Assembly (NCBI RefSeq): GCF_009497895.1
Contig: NZ_CP033116.1
Coordinates: 3,596,001-3,660,000, forward strand
Reading direction: 5' to 3'
Length of the DNA: 64,000 nt
Source of the DNA: Halopseudomonas pelagia
GTDB lineage: Bacteria; Pseudomonadota; Gammaproteobacteria; Pseudomonadales; Pseudomonadaceae
Position 1 is the first letter of the stretch. The number at the start of each line of letters is the position of its first letter. The notes below the pieces were generated by a model, which worked only from the letters and a program-made list of their open reading frames with translations, was not told the DNA's origin and did no database searches. Below, in pieces: positions 56,676 to 64,000 of this stretch. Position numbers and translations under genes: made by a program.

Positions 56676-59398
56676 CAGGCAGCCCTCCCGATCAAATTGC
56701 GCACCATATGCATGACCGAGCCGAAAACCGTCAGAAATACACCGACATCAAACAACAGGGGCGTGCCCAACTTCAGCCCGAAGGGTTCAATCCAGAACCC
56801 GGTCATAAAGGCTGACGCCGAGACCAGACCAAATATCCCAGCACCCACCGCACAGGCCAGGCCCAAGCCGATAATCGTGGTTGGCGCGATGCGCGACAGC
56901 CCACGCTGGATGCCACGACCGAAGGTCACCACCATCAGGGTAAAGCCTGTGGCCGCGACCAGGCCGCCAATAAAGCCGCCACCGGGCAAATTGTGCCCGC
57001 GCCAGAGGATGGCCAGCGAGACCACTAACAAAATGGTCGCCAGCGGGCGCATGCCCTGGCGCAGCAAAATTGAACCAAACTCCGGCAGCCCCTGCGGCTT
57101 CTGCTCTTGCATCTGACCAGCACCCAGAAGCGTCGACGCCGCAAGGGCGGCAATCGCCACCACCAGAATCTCGCCCAGGGTATCTACCGCACGAAAATCC
57201 ACCAGAATCACGTTAACCACATTGCTGCCATAGCCAGCGGGCAAGCTGTTGGCCAGGAACCAGTCAGCCAGATCACCCGGCAGCGGCTGACTGACTGCTG
57301 TCATGATCAACAGGCTGACAGCCAAGCCAAACAGTACCGCCACCCCGGCATGCCAGATGTTGGTACCCAGCCCGTTGTCGCCGCTGGCCGGGACCATCGG
57401 CATGCGCCTTAGCACCATGGCCAGGAATACCACGGTGAGGGTTTCCACCATCAGCTGCGTCAACGCCACATCCGGCGCATTGATCGAAACAAAAAACAGT
57501 GCCAGACCGAGACCGCTGGCACCCAGCGAGGCCACCAGGGCCAGACGGCCGGCCATAAAGGCCGCGCCTGCTGCCCCGCCTAATGCCAACATGCAGCCGA
57601 TCACTCCTGGCAGCGAAACCGCGGATACCGCATGGCCATCGAACGGTTGCGCGTTCATCATTAGCAGCCCGCCAAGCACACTGATGCTGACCACCAGCGT
57701 CATTAAAGCCATATGCAACCGCAGGGAGCCATGCTGAAACAGTCCGGCGACCGAACTGGCGAACTGAAACACGCGCTTGAGCGACTTGTCCCAGAGCAGG
57801 TCACCACTAAACCGCCAGACGCTACCCAGCTGGCCGGCCAAAGTGCGAACCTTGTCGGCGCGGAAATAGAACACCGTCCCCAGCCCCAAGGTCAACGCGC
57901 TGGCGATGAGCGCAGGCGTAATGCCGCCCCACAGATACAGTTTCACATCTACTTCACCGCTGGCCGCTGCCTGCACTGCAGTATTCACCAGCCAGGTTTC
58001 CGGCCATTGATTCCAGGCGCCCAGGCCAAATCCGCCGACCGCCAACAGCAATGGTCCCGCCAGCATAAAGGGGCCAACTTCGTGGGGCTGACTATCCCAG
58101 CTACCCCGCGCGCCAAAAAAGGTTTTGAAGAAAATCAAACCTGCGGCGGCGACCAACAGAGCATTGGTCACGACCATTACCAGCGTTACCGTCCAGCCAA
58201 TCGCGCCCATTTCGATCAGACCGGCGTATTTGAATTCCTTGGCGATAAACCCGAAAAAAGGGGGCAACCCTGCATTGGAAAAGGCGGCAAGGCCCACGGC
58301 AATGCCCGTCAGCGGCATGAGCGCAAAGAGCCCGCCAAGCCGGCGGATATCCCGTGTGCCGGTAGAGTGATCTATCGCACCGACGGCCATAAACAGCGCG
58401 CCCTTGTAGAACGAATGCGCAACCAGATACAGCACGAATGCCTGCAGACCGTAACTGGTGTTGGTACCGATCAGCATGGTCAACTGACCCAGCACGGTGA
58501 CCGTGGTGTAGGCAAGCATGCGCTTGAGATCGTACTGACGGATCGCCAGAACCGCGCCGAGTAATGCGGTCAATGCACCCAGCGTGATCAGCACCGTACT
58601 CCAGCCCAACCCCCCACCCAGCGTCGGATTAAGCCGGGCCAGCAGGTAGATGCCGGCCTTGACCATGGTTGCCGAATGCAGATACGCAGACACCGGCGTA
58701 GGTGCATTCATCGCGTTGGGGAGCCAGAGGTGGAACGGGAACTGCGCGGACTTGGTAAAACAGCCAATCAGCACCAGCACCATGATCGCAGGAAACAAAG
58801 CGTGGGCCTGTACCAGCTCGGCCTGCAACTGAGAGAACTGCCACGTATCAGCGGCAATACCCAGCAGAACCAACCCGGCCAGCAGCGCCAAGCCGCCACC
58901 GCCGGTGATCAGCAATGCCTGCAGGGCTGCACGCCGGGAGGCCGGCTTTTCATGGTTGAAACTGATCAGCAGGTAACTGGCAATACTGGTCAGTTCCCAG
59001 AACACGAACATCGCGATCAGGTCATCGGCCAGCACCAGCCCAAGCATGGCCATCATGAACACCAACAGGTAGGCGTAGAAGCGGCCGAGCTGCGGATGAT
59101 CGTGCAAGTAGGCGCCGGAGTACATCACTATCAGGCTGCCGATACCGGTGATCAGCAGAGCGAACAGCAGCGCCAGCCCATCCAAGCGTAATCCCAGCGC
59201 CACATCCAGAACCGGCACCCAGGCCCAGCTCTCGAAGATCGAGCTGCCGCCCGCAACCTCGGGGATCTGCAGTGCAAACCAGGTGAAACAGGCAGCAGGC
59301 ACTATCGCCAACAGCAGACCCGCATGACCTCTTGAAAGACGCCATACAAAGGGTGCGCACAAACCGTTGATCAGTGTGGCCAGCAGGCAGGCCAACAT
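56675..59398 (-). CDS. mrpA: Mrp-type Na+/H+ antiporter subunit A fused to B, operon 2
   Basis: This fused A/B subunit has 907 residues. NuoL-like blocks are FWELTSIASYLLISFNHEK and [20 protein letters not shown]; the B part has [20 protein letters not shown] and [20 protein letters not shown] 59398 has AGGAG 8 bases upstream. It is the first gene of operon 2, and probably drives both operons, since they lie in the same direction with only 151 bases between. Confidence 0.96.
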   Translation of the reverse strand: MLACLLATLINGLCAPFVWRLSRGHAGLLLAIVPAACFTWFALQIPEVAGGSSIFESWAWVPVLDVALGLRLDGLALLFALLITGIGSLIVMYSGAYLHDHPQLGRFYAYLLVFMMAMLGLVLADDLIAMFVFWELTSIASYLLISFNHEKPASRRAALQALLITGGGGLALLAGLVLLGIAADTWQFSQLQAELVQAHALFPAIMVLVLIGCFTKSAQFPFHLWLPNAMNAPTPVSAYLHSATMVKAGIYLLARLNPTLGGGLGWSTVLITLGALTALLGAVLAIRQYDLKRMLAYTTVTVLGQLTMLIGTNTSYGLQAFVLYLVAHSFYKGALFMAVGAIDHSTGTRDIRRLGGLFALMPLTGIAVGLAAFSNAGLPPFFGFIAKEFKYAGLIEMGAIGWTVTLVMVVTNALLVAAAGLIFFKTFFGARGSWDSQPHEVGPFMLAGPLLLAVGGFGLGAWNQWPETWLVNTAVQAAASGEVDVKLYLWGGITPALIASALTLGLGTVFYFRADKVRTLAGQLGSVWRFSGDLLWDKSLKRVFQFASSVAGLFQHGSLRLHMALMTLVVSISVLGGLLMMNAQPFDGHAVSAVSLPGVIGCMLALGGAAGAAFMAGRLALVASLGASGLGLALFFVSINAPDVALTQLMVETLTVVFLAMVLRRMPMVPASGDNGLGTNIWHAGVAVLFGLAVSLLIMTAVSQPLPGDLADWFLANSLPAGYGSNVVNVILVDFRAVDTLGEILVVAIAALAASTLLGAGQMQEQKPQGLPEFGSILLRQGMRPLATILLVVSLAILWRGHNLPGGGFIGGLVAATGFTLMVVTFGRGIQRGLSRIAPTTIIGLGLACAVGAGIFGLVSASAFMTGFWIEPFGLKLGTPLLFDVGVFLTVFGSVMHMVRNLIGRAA

Positions 59399-59694
59399 AT
59401 CAACAGACTCCTGTCAGGTGTAAAAGGGGCATGAACAATGCGCTCCGGCAATCGTCGACACCTTTTAATCTACACACTTGGAACGGCTAGGAACATATTG
59501 ACAGACGCGCTCAACTCAAGAGCTGCGACCTATAGAAAGGGACAGATAAATAAGAAGAAAAATGCAGAGGGCTCGTAGCAATTTGAATCAAATTGCCCGA
59601 AAAAGAGGAATTTCGGGGCTTATTTCTGCCGGCTCAGACAAGCAAGAGCGATTATCCGAGCCGGCAGCGGGTTATCATCGATTGGCAGATAGGC
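59399..59694. other. Spacer upstream of Mrp operon 2
   Basis: These 296 bases must hold the promoter of Mrp operon 2, but I see no convincing -35/-10 pair on the minus strand. An inverted repeat (59626-59667) on the far side probably ends the glycine-zipper gene. Composition is more AT-rich than the genes. No open frame with a ribosome site is seen. Confidence 0.5.
59626..59667 (-). terminator. Terminator-like inverted repeat after the glycine-zipper gene
   Basis: CTGCCGGCTC and GAGCCGGCAG form a perfect 10-bp stem around a 22-base loop on the minus strand, starting 28 bases after the stop. It is followed by AAATAAG, not a T run. Confidence 0.55.
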
Positions 59695-60156
59695 TTATTT
59701 GCTGACGCGCGACTCGCCGTTCACGGTGAGGACGCGAACGCGATCGCCTGGTGCGAAAGTCACATTATCAACCGCTTCCTGAACAAAGGCGCGAGTCTGG
59801 CCATCGTCTTCGGTGACGGTAATCTCAACGCCTTGGCTGCGGGTTACGCCCTCTTCAGTGGCCGCACCAGCCATGCCACCGACCACAGCACCTATTACGC
59901 CAGCAATCATGCTGCCACGGCCGCCGCCCACCGAGCTGCCGGCGATACCACCCACCGCAGCGCCTGCCGCTGGCCCGATAATGGTTTTGGTACCTTCGAT
60001 CTGAACTGGCCGCACCGATTCAACTGTACCCATGCGCACAGTCTGTGGCGCTCGAGCATCCTCGCGGCTATAGGTGTCACCGGTCAGCTTGGAGGCACAG
60101 CCACCCAGAACGAGCAGTGATCCGAGCAGGCAGGTTAGGACAATGTGCTTTCTCAT
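59695..60156 (-). CDS. Glycine-zipper outer-membrane lipoprotein (SlyB-like)
   Basis: This 153-residue lipoprotein has lipobox LGGC (Cys20), then a short linker and a glycine-zipper region (about residues 62-98: IIGPAAGAAVGGIAGSSVGG then GVIGAVVGGMAGAATEEG) predicted to form two helices with Gly packing. A C-terminal beta domain (VEITVTEDDGQTRAFVQE) follows. This layout is that of SlyB/PcP family proteins, which affect outer-membrane integrity. I do not give a symbol because several paralogues exist in Pseudomonas. Confidence 0.88.
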   Translation of the reverse strand: MRKHIVLTCLLGSLLVLGGCASKLTGDTYSREDARAPQTVRMGTVESVRPVQIEGTKTIIGPAAGAAVGGIAGSSVGGGRGSMIAGVIGAVVGGMAGAATEEGVTRSQGVEITVTEDDGQTRAFVQEAVDNVTFAPGDRVRVLTVNGESRVSK

Positions 60157-60436
60157 AATGAACCCCGTTTAATTAAACTCAGAATATTGGACGCTTTATC
60201 AGCACAAACGTTGCGTTGGATCGCTATATCAGCTCCATCCGCCACAGGAATTTTCAGACAGAATGTATCGGCTACGCTCGAAAATCCAAGAGCGCCGCGC
60301 TATAATCGCGCCCGTTTTCAGTCGGGATCGGTATAGATCGATACCCTGTCTTTCCATTTTACGCTTCGATTCACCCAGCCAGAAAAACAAATAAAACCGT
60401 GCCGGTTGTCCGAACAGATAGTCCGGAGGTATTCGC
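60157..60436. other. Divergent region between glycine-zipper and small membrane protein genes
   Basis: These 280 bases contain a good sigma-70 promoter on the plus strand (60278-60306) and a leader of about 124 bases with a small hairpin (GGTAT-agatcg-ATACC). On the minus side I see no confident promoter for the lipoprotein gene. Confidence 0.5.
60278..60306 (+). promoter_or_regulatory. Sigma-70 promoter with long leader
   Basis: TCGAAA (60278-60283), 17-base spacer, TATAAT (60301-60306). The -10 is a perfect consensus and the -35 matches four of six bases. The start would be near 60313, leaving a leader of about 124 bases before the membrane protein ATG at 60437. The leader could be a regulatory RNA or the site of a small RNA. 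Confidence 0.7.
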
Positions 60437-60712
60437 ATGCCCTTGCTGCACGCAGCCTGGATGTTTTATTCGCAACATTCCGCCCTGGTGATCAACGCGC
60501 TGGGGCTGTTCTATGCCCTGAGCGGCAGTTGGCTATTGCTCGCCACCCAGATCAGAAGTACCCGCAGTCTGAGCCAACTGGCCACCAGCCCGGCGGGCAT
60601 TAGCCAAGAACCGAGCCCGGCAACCTTGCGCATCAATCGCATGTTCAACCGCGTCGGCGGCTTATGCCTGGGCGCCGGCCTACTGCTCAGCCTGATCAGC
60701 ACCCAATTGTAA
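60437..60712 (+). CDS. Small two-helix membrane protein of unknown function
   Basis: This 91-residue protein has two hydrophobic segments (about residues 18-38 and 73-89) joined by a hydrophilic loop with RSTRSLSQLATSPAG. GGAGG lies 8 bases before ATG, which supports translation. I do not recognise a family. The 3' end overlaps the convergent acyltransferase gene by 33 bp. Confidence 0.7.
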   Translation: MPLLHAAWMFYSQHSALVINALGLFYALSGSWLLLATQIRSTRSLSQLATSPAGISQEPSPATLRINRMFNRVGGLCLGAGLLLSLISTQL

Positions 60713-61849
60713 CGAGCGCGCCCGGCTGATGACCGGGTTCGCATACTGCAATAACCACCATGGCCGTTGCGCCTCCGTGCATGCGGCCAGACGTTGCTCG
60801 AATCGGTGCTGTTCCATCGCCAGGGTCGCGGAATCGAACTCTTCGCGCCACTGACCGATGTCGATCGGCGGTGCATCCGGCAATTGCTCGAAGGCCAGAT
60901 AATTGCTCGGATACAGTCGGTAATTGGACAGAATCTGCCGATCGACCTCTTTCGCTACGGCTTTGGCGTCTGCCAGGGGTTGATCCAGCGGCGTGCCAAA
61001 TGCCACATGCACCCGGCCCTTATAGCCGGTCAGGCCCATGGCAATTGAGCGATCGTCCTCACCGGGTTCCTTTGTATAGCTGCCGGTACGCTCACGCTGT
61101 TCCAGTTCGCGCGCCTTCATCTGGTCACAGGGGTCCCATTCATAGGCGATGGACACCGGCACCAGGTTCAGCGAGGCCAGCACTTCAGTAAAGGGTTCTG
61201 ACTTGCGACTCATGCACAGCATCTTGATGATCGCGGTATCCGTTTCATCCTGCCCATCCTTGGCCCGGCCTTCCGCCTGAGCGATCCAGATCGAGTGGCC
61301 GGTGGTGATCGAATGGTTGATATACGCCGACAGCGATTGATACACCGCCAGCTTCTCGCGGCGTCCGCTGACAGACCGGTGCACGATAAAACTTTTGTTC
61401 AGGCGCATCAGATCGCTGACGAAGGGCCGTTGCAGCAGGTTATCGCCGATGGCGATGCGCGGCGTCGGGTGCCCGGCATGGTAGAGCGCATAATTGACGA
61501 AAGCCGGGTCCATGACGATATCGCGGTGATTGGCTAAAAACAGATGCGCACGATCCTTGCGCAAGTGCTCCAGGCCACTATAGGTCACCTGAATCGCACT
61601 GCGTTCGATCAACCGGGTCATGTACGGTTCGAGCTTGTGCTGCAGCGCTTCGACGCTGCTGATACCCTTGCTCTCACGGCGCAGGCCGGCTTCTACCAAG
61701 CGCATCATGACGCCCGGCATCCAGCGCGTCAGCGTGGGGAAACGGTAGCGCGCCAACATACCCAGCAGATCGCGATCTTGCAGCAAGCGATCAAGCACCG
61801 CGGGTACCTCCTCGTCGGAGTACGGTCTTATCGCGTCGAACTCACCCAT
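60680..61849 (-). CDS. Glycerol-3-phosphate/1-acyl-glycerol-phosphate acyltransferase family protein
   Basis: This 389-residue protein has a PlsC-type acyltransferase domain (about residues 85-280). Motif I reads NHRDIVMD, in which His and the second Asp are separated by five residues rather than the usual four; the alternative Asp directly after Arg may serve. Motif II-III are FIVHRSVSGRRE and IAQAEGRAKDG, and block IV is LVPVSIAYEW. There is no clear transmembrane helix. It likely acylates a lipid precursor at the membrane; the acceptor is unknown. GAGG precedes the ATG. Confidence 0.85.
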   Translation of the reverse strand: MGEFDAIRPYSDEEVPAVLDRLLQDRDLLGMLARYRFPTLTRWMPGVMMRLVEAGLRRESKGISSVEALQHKLEPYMTRLIERSAIQVTYSGLEHLRKDRAHLFLANHRDIVMDPAFVNYALYHAGHPTPRIAIGDNLLQRPFVSDLMRLNKSFIVHRSVSGRREKLAVYQSLSAYINHSITTGHSIWIAQAEGRAKDGQDETDTAIIKMLCMSRKSEPFTEVLASLNLVPVSIAYEWDPCDQMKARELEQRERTGSYTKEPGEDDRSIAMGLTGYKGRVHVAFGTPLDQPLADAKAVAKEVDRQILSNYRLYPSNYLAFEQLPDAPPIDIGQWREEFDSATLAMEQHRFEQRLAACTEAQRPWWLLQYANPVISRARSLQLGADQAEQ

Positions 61850-61966
61850 AATATCCTCGTTTGCAGCAGATTCAGCCGCGCATTATGCGGCCCAGCGGCT
61901 GGTTTCGCCAGAAAGGCGATGGGGCTACACTGAAGGGTATATATCAGGCAGCTCAAAGGCACACCC

Positions 61967-62161
61967 ATGCAGGCGATCGATGAAGCACTTTTACAATGTC
62001 CCCACTGTGGTGAGACCATCAGTTTGCTGCTGGATCTGACCGGCGGCACACAGACCTACGTGGAGGATTGCCAGGTCTGCTGCCAACCGATTCAGGTGCA
62101 TCTGTGGATAGATCCTAATGAGGACGACTACCACGTGGATCTGCGCCGGGAGCAAGACTGA
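61967..62161 (+). CDS. CPXCG motif cysteine-rich (zinc ribbon) protein
   Basis: This 64-residue protein has two Cys pairs: CPHCGE near residue 11 and CQVCCQ near residue 35. They are spaced as in zinc ribbons, and its acidic C-terminal tail is typical of CPXCG-type small proteins. The function is unknown; a role in protein or nucleic-acid contact is common for such folds. The stop is followed at once by the ATG of the next gene (TGAATG), so they are coupled. Confidence 0.85.
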   Translation: MQAIDEALLQCPHCGETISLLLDLTGGTQTYVEDCQVCCQPIQVHLWIDPNEDDYHVDLRREQD

Positions 62162-62404
62162 ATGCTCTGTGCCTATCATCCCTCGGATATGGCCGAAGCC
62201 CAGCTGCTTGAGCACTTGTTGCAAGATCATCACATCGGCTGCCATCTCAGCGGCCAATATCTGCAAGGCGCCATGGGCGAGCTTCCGGCCCTCGACCTGC
62301 TCGGCATCTGGGTTGCGGCGGAAGATCTCGGGCTTGCCCGCGAGCTGATCAGTGATTGGCAGACCGCGACCCCGATCATGCCTGACATGGACGTAGAAGA
62401 CTGA
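62162..62404 (+). CDS. DUF2007 family protein (putative signal-transducing protein)
   Basis: This 80-residue protein has the DUF2007 pattern: an early beta strand with LCAYHPSDMAEAQLLEHLL and the later hydrophobic DLLGIWVAAEDLGLARELI. It is related in fold to PII-like small proteins. The function is not known. It is translationally coupled to both neighbours, with no base between stop and next start. Confidence 0.85.
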   Translation: MLCAYHPSDMAEAQLLEHLLQDHHIGCHLSGQYLQGAMGELPALDLLGIWVAAEDLGLARELISDWQTATPIMPDMDVED

Positions 62405-63055
62405 ATGAGCGGTCGCCTAGCCCAATTTACCCCGCCTGTTGCGGCCATGCCGGAAGGCTGGCGCCCGGCCTGGAACATCGCGCCCGGCAAGCCGTTGCTG
62501 ATTCTGCGCAAGACCGCGGGCAGCCTGGAATGTGCCAGTGTGCTCTGGAACCTCACCCCCACCTGGCTCAAACAGCTGGATCGCGCCGCCTTCAGTGCCA
62601 AAGCCGAATTCCTGCATGAAAAACCCATGTTCGGCCAGGCGCTGGCGCAGCGGCGCTGCCTGATTCCGGTAGATGGCTTTTTTGTCTGGCAGGTGCAGGG
62701 CAAGCGCAAGCAGCCCTGGTATCTGCGCAGTCAAAAAGGCGGGCTAGCTCTGGCGGGACTTTGGGAAAGGTACAGTCTGGACGACGGCAGCTATTGGGAC
62801 AGCTGCGCACTCATTACCGTGCCGGCCAAAGGTTTGCCGGCGCGCCTGGGCGAACGCATGCCCGTGACTCTGAACAGTGGTGAGCAGGCGATCTGGCTGG
62901 CCAATGCGACGGCCACCAGCCATCTGCAGCCGTTGCTGCTCAACGCCAGCTCACTGGTGGGCATGATGCACCCAGTGAATCCGGCAATGAGCAGCCCTGG
63001 TACGCAAGGCGCGCAATGCTGCACGCCAAGCGGAAGGGTCATAACTGAAGTCTGA
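62405..63055 (+). CDS. SRAP-family (YedK/HMCES-like) protein lacking the catalytic residues
   Basis: SRAP proteins react with abasic DNA through Cys2. This 216-residue homologue begins MSGRLAQF where YedK begins MCGRFAQ, so Cys2 is Ser. It also has FSAKAE for the Asn-Ala-Arg motif (Asn to Ser64), GFFVW for GWFEW (Glu105 to Val94) and LGERMPV for IHDRRPL (His160 to Gly149). The fold landmarks WNIAPG, RRCLIPVDGF, LITVPAK and RMPVTL are kept. It is therefore expected to be inactive as a crosslinking enzyme, or to have a new role. Coupled to the DUF2007 gene. Confidence 0.88.
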   Translation: MSGRLAQFTPPVAAMPEGWRPAWNIAPGKPLLILRKTAGSLECASVLWNLTPTWLKQLDRAAFSAKAEFLHEKPMFGQALAQRRCLIPVDGFFVWQVQGKRKQPWYLRSQKGGLALAGLWERYSLDDGSYWDSCALITVPAKGLPARLGERMPVTLNSGEQAIWLANATATSHLQPLLLNASSLVGMMHPVNPAMSSPGTQGAQCCTPSGRVITEV

Positions 63056-64000
63056 TCAGACCTTGAACTGGTTGATCAGGCGGCGTTGATGCTCGGCCAG
63101 CTTGGTCAGGTCCGCGCTGGCTTCGGAGGCCTCTTGCGCACCCTCTGCCACTGACTTGGCGACCTGATCGATGGTCGAGACGTTGCGGTTGACGTCTTCC
63201 GCTACCGCACTTTGCTGCTCTGCCGCGCTGGCAATCTGGGTGTTCATTTCGGTGATGATCGATACCGCCTGGGTAATCGAGGTCAGCGCAGCATCCGCTT
63301 CTTCCGCTTGCAATACACTCTGCTCGGTCCGTACGCGGCTCTGCTCCATGACCTTGACTGTATCGCGCGTGCCCTTTTGCAGTTGCTCGATCATGGTTTG
63401 AATTTCTTCGGTAGAGCTTTGCGTCTTCTGCGCAAGGTTGCGCACTTCATCCGCGACCACAGCGAAGCCCCGACCTTGTTCTCCAGCCCGGGCGGCTTCA
63501 ATAGCCGCATTCAGCGCCAGCAGGTTGGTCTGCTCGGCAATCCCGCGGATGGTCGCCAGAATACCGGTGATGTTGTCGCTGTCGCGCGCCAGAGACTGCA
63601 CACTGGCAACCGCCTTCTGAATATCCTCGGACAGGTCCTGAATGGCGTTGGCAGTGGACTTGACCACATCACGGCCATGACTCGCCGAGCCGTCCGCATT
63701 GTTCGCCGCTTCCGCCGCCTGCGCTGCGTTACGCGCCACGTCCTGCGCTGTCGCGGTCATCTCGGTGACCGCAGTCGCCACCAGATCGATCTCGCTCAAT
63801 TGGCGCTGAATCCCGTCATTGGTGCGCATGGCGATATCCGCTGTATTCTCCGATGCGTCCGTGACCTGCTGTACCGAGCTGACCACTTCGCGAATCATCG
63901 CCTGCAGTTTGTCGAGGAAGGCGTTGAAGCCTCGGGCGATATCCCCCAGCTCGTCCTTGCGATCCACCGCCAGGCGTTTGGTCAGATCACCGTCGCCGCG
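63056..64000 (-). CDS. Methyl-accepting chemotaxis protein, C-terminal part (partial, runs off the right edge)
   Basis: The frame is open to the end of the window; the part seen (about 314 residues) starts inside a HAMP domain ([20 protein letters not shown]) and contains the whole cytoplasmic signalling hairpin with the tip region [20 protein letters not shown] and [20 protein letters not shown]. The ligand-binding part lies outside. It is a 40H-class receptor by its tip. It ends next to the SRAP-like gene stop, convergently, and its C-terminus ([10 protein letters not shown]) lacks a CheR-binding pentapeptide. Confidence 0.93.
   Translation of the reverse strand, partial: RGDGDLTKRLAVDRKDELGDIARGFNAFLDKLQAMIREVVSSVQQVTDASENTADIAMRTNDGIQRQLSEIDLVATAVTEMTATAQDVARNAAQAAEAANNADGSASHGRDVVKSTANAIQDLSEDIQKAVASVQSLARDSDNITGILATIRGIAEQTNLLALNAAIEAARAGEQGRGFAVVADEVRNLAQKTQSSTEEIQTMIEQLQKGTRDTVKVMEQSRVRTEQSVLQAEEADAALTSITQAVSIITEMNTQIASAAEQQSAVAEDVNRNVSTIDQVAKSVAEGAQEASEASADLTKLAEHQRRLINQFKV

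Overview
The window looks like chromosome from a gammaproteobacterium of the Pseudomonadaceae. The flagellar genes run in Pseudomonas order with the Pseudomonas-type FleQ/FleS/FleR cascade, the branched-chain amino acid transporter resembles BraCDEFG of P. aeruginosa, and several small families common in Pseudomonas occur (HptB/HsbR/HsbA, DUF2288, DUF3087, a CPXCG protein, an RhlA/PhaG-type hydrolase). Two complete Mrp-type sodium/proton antiporter operons in tandem suggest a salt- or alkali-tolerant, perhaps marine, member such as Halopseudomonas; that genus is an inference.

Positions 1-26050 are a nearly unbroken flagellar region on the minus strand. In order of transcription it holds fliC-flaG, fliD-fliS2, fliS1-fliT, fleQ, fleS-fleR, fliEFGHIJ, the hsbA-hsbR-hptB switch, fliK, fliLMNOPQR-flhB, a SIMPL-domain protein, and the end of an unrecognised convergent gene. 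I read five sigma-54 type promoters (GG-N10-GC) before fliD, fleS, fliE, fliK and fliL, and two FliA/sigma-28 type promoters before fliC and fliS1. These fit the FleQ, then FleSR, then FliA hierarchy, and they help choose the starts of fliK, fleS and fliS1.

Positions 26050-33450 hold an RhlA/PhaG-type thioesterase gene convergent with an SDR dehydrogenase, a two-gene unit (a solute-binding domain joined to a PDC sensor-like domain, plus a lipoprotein), and a four-gene PhnDCEE-type ABC transporter. A repeat-rich spacer with four alternating copies of a GC-rich palindromic element follows (33464-33724).

Positions 33770-42510 hold a DUF2288 gene, the braCDEFG operon with a strong terminator-like hairpin after braC, two lipoprotein genes (one OmpA-like), and an EAL-CBS-GGDEF cyclic-di-GMP protein. 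Positions 42700-47630 hold an AtoE-type transporter, SelO, a DUF3087 membrane protein and a long GST-like protein.

Positions 47650-59400 hold the two Mrp operons, each with A/B fused plus C, D, E, F and G, all on the minus strand. Positions 59400-64000 hold a glycine-zipper lipoprotein, a small membrane protein, an acyltransferase, a tightly coupled operon (CPXCG protein, DUF2007 protein and an SRAP-family protein lacking all the usual catalytic residues), and the C-terminal part of a chemoreceptor that runs off the window.

The most unusual item is the SRAP-like protein in the coupled three-gene operon. Next are the tandem non-identical Mrp operons and the solute-binding/PDC chimera. I saw no tRNA, rRNA, insertion sequence, prophage or CRISPR array.
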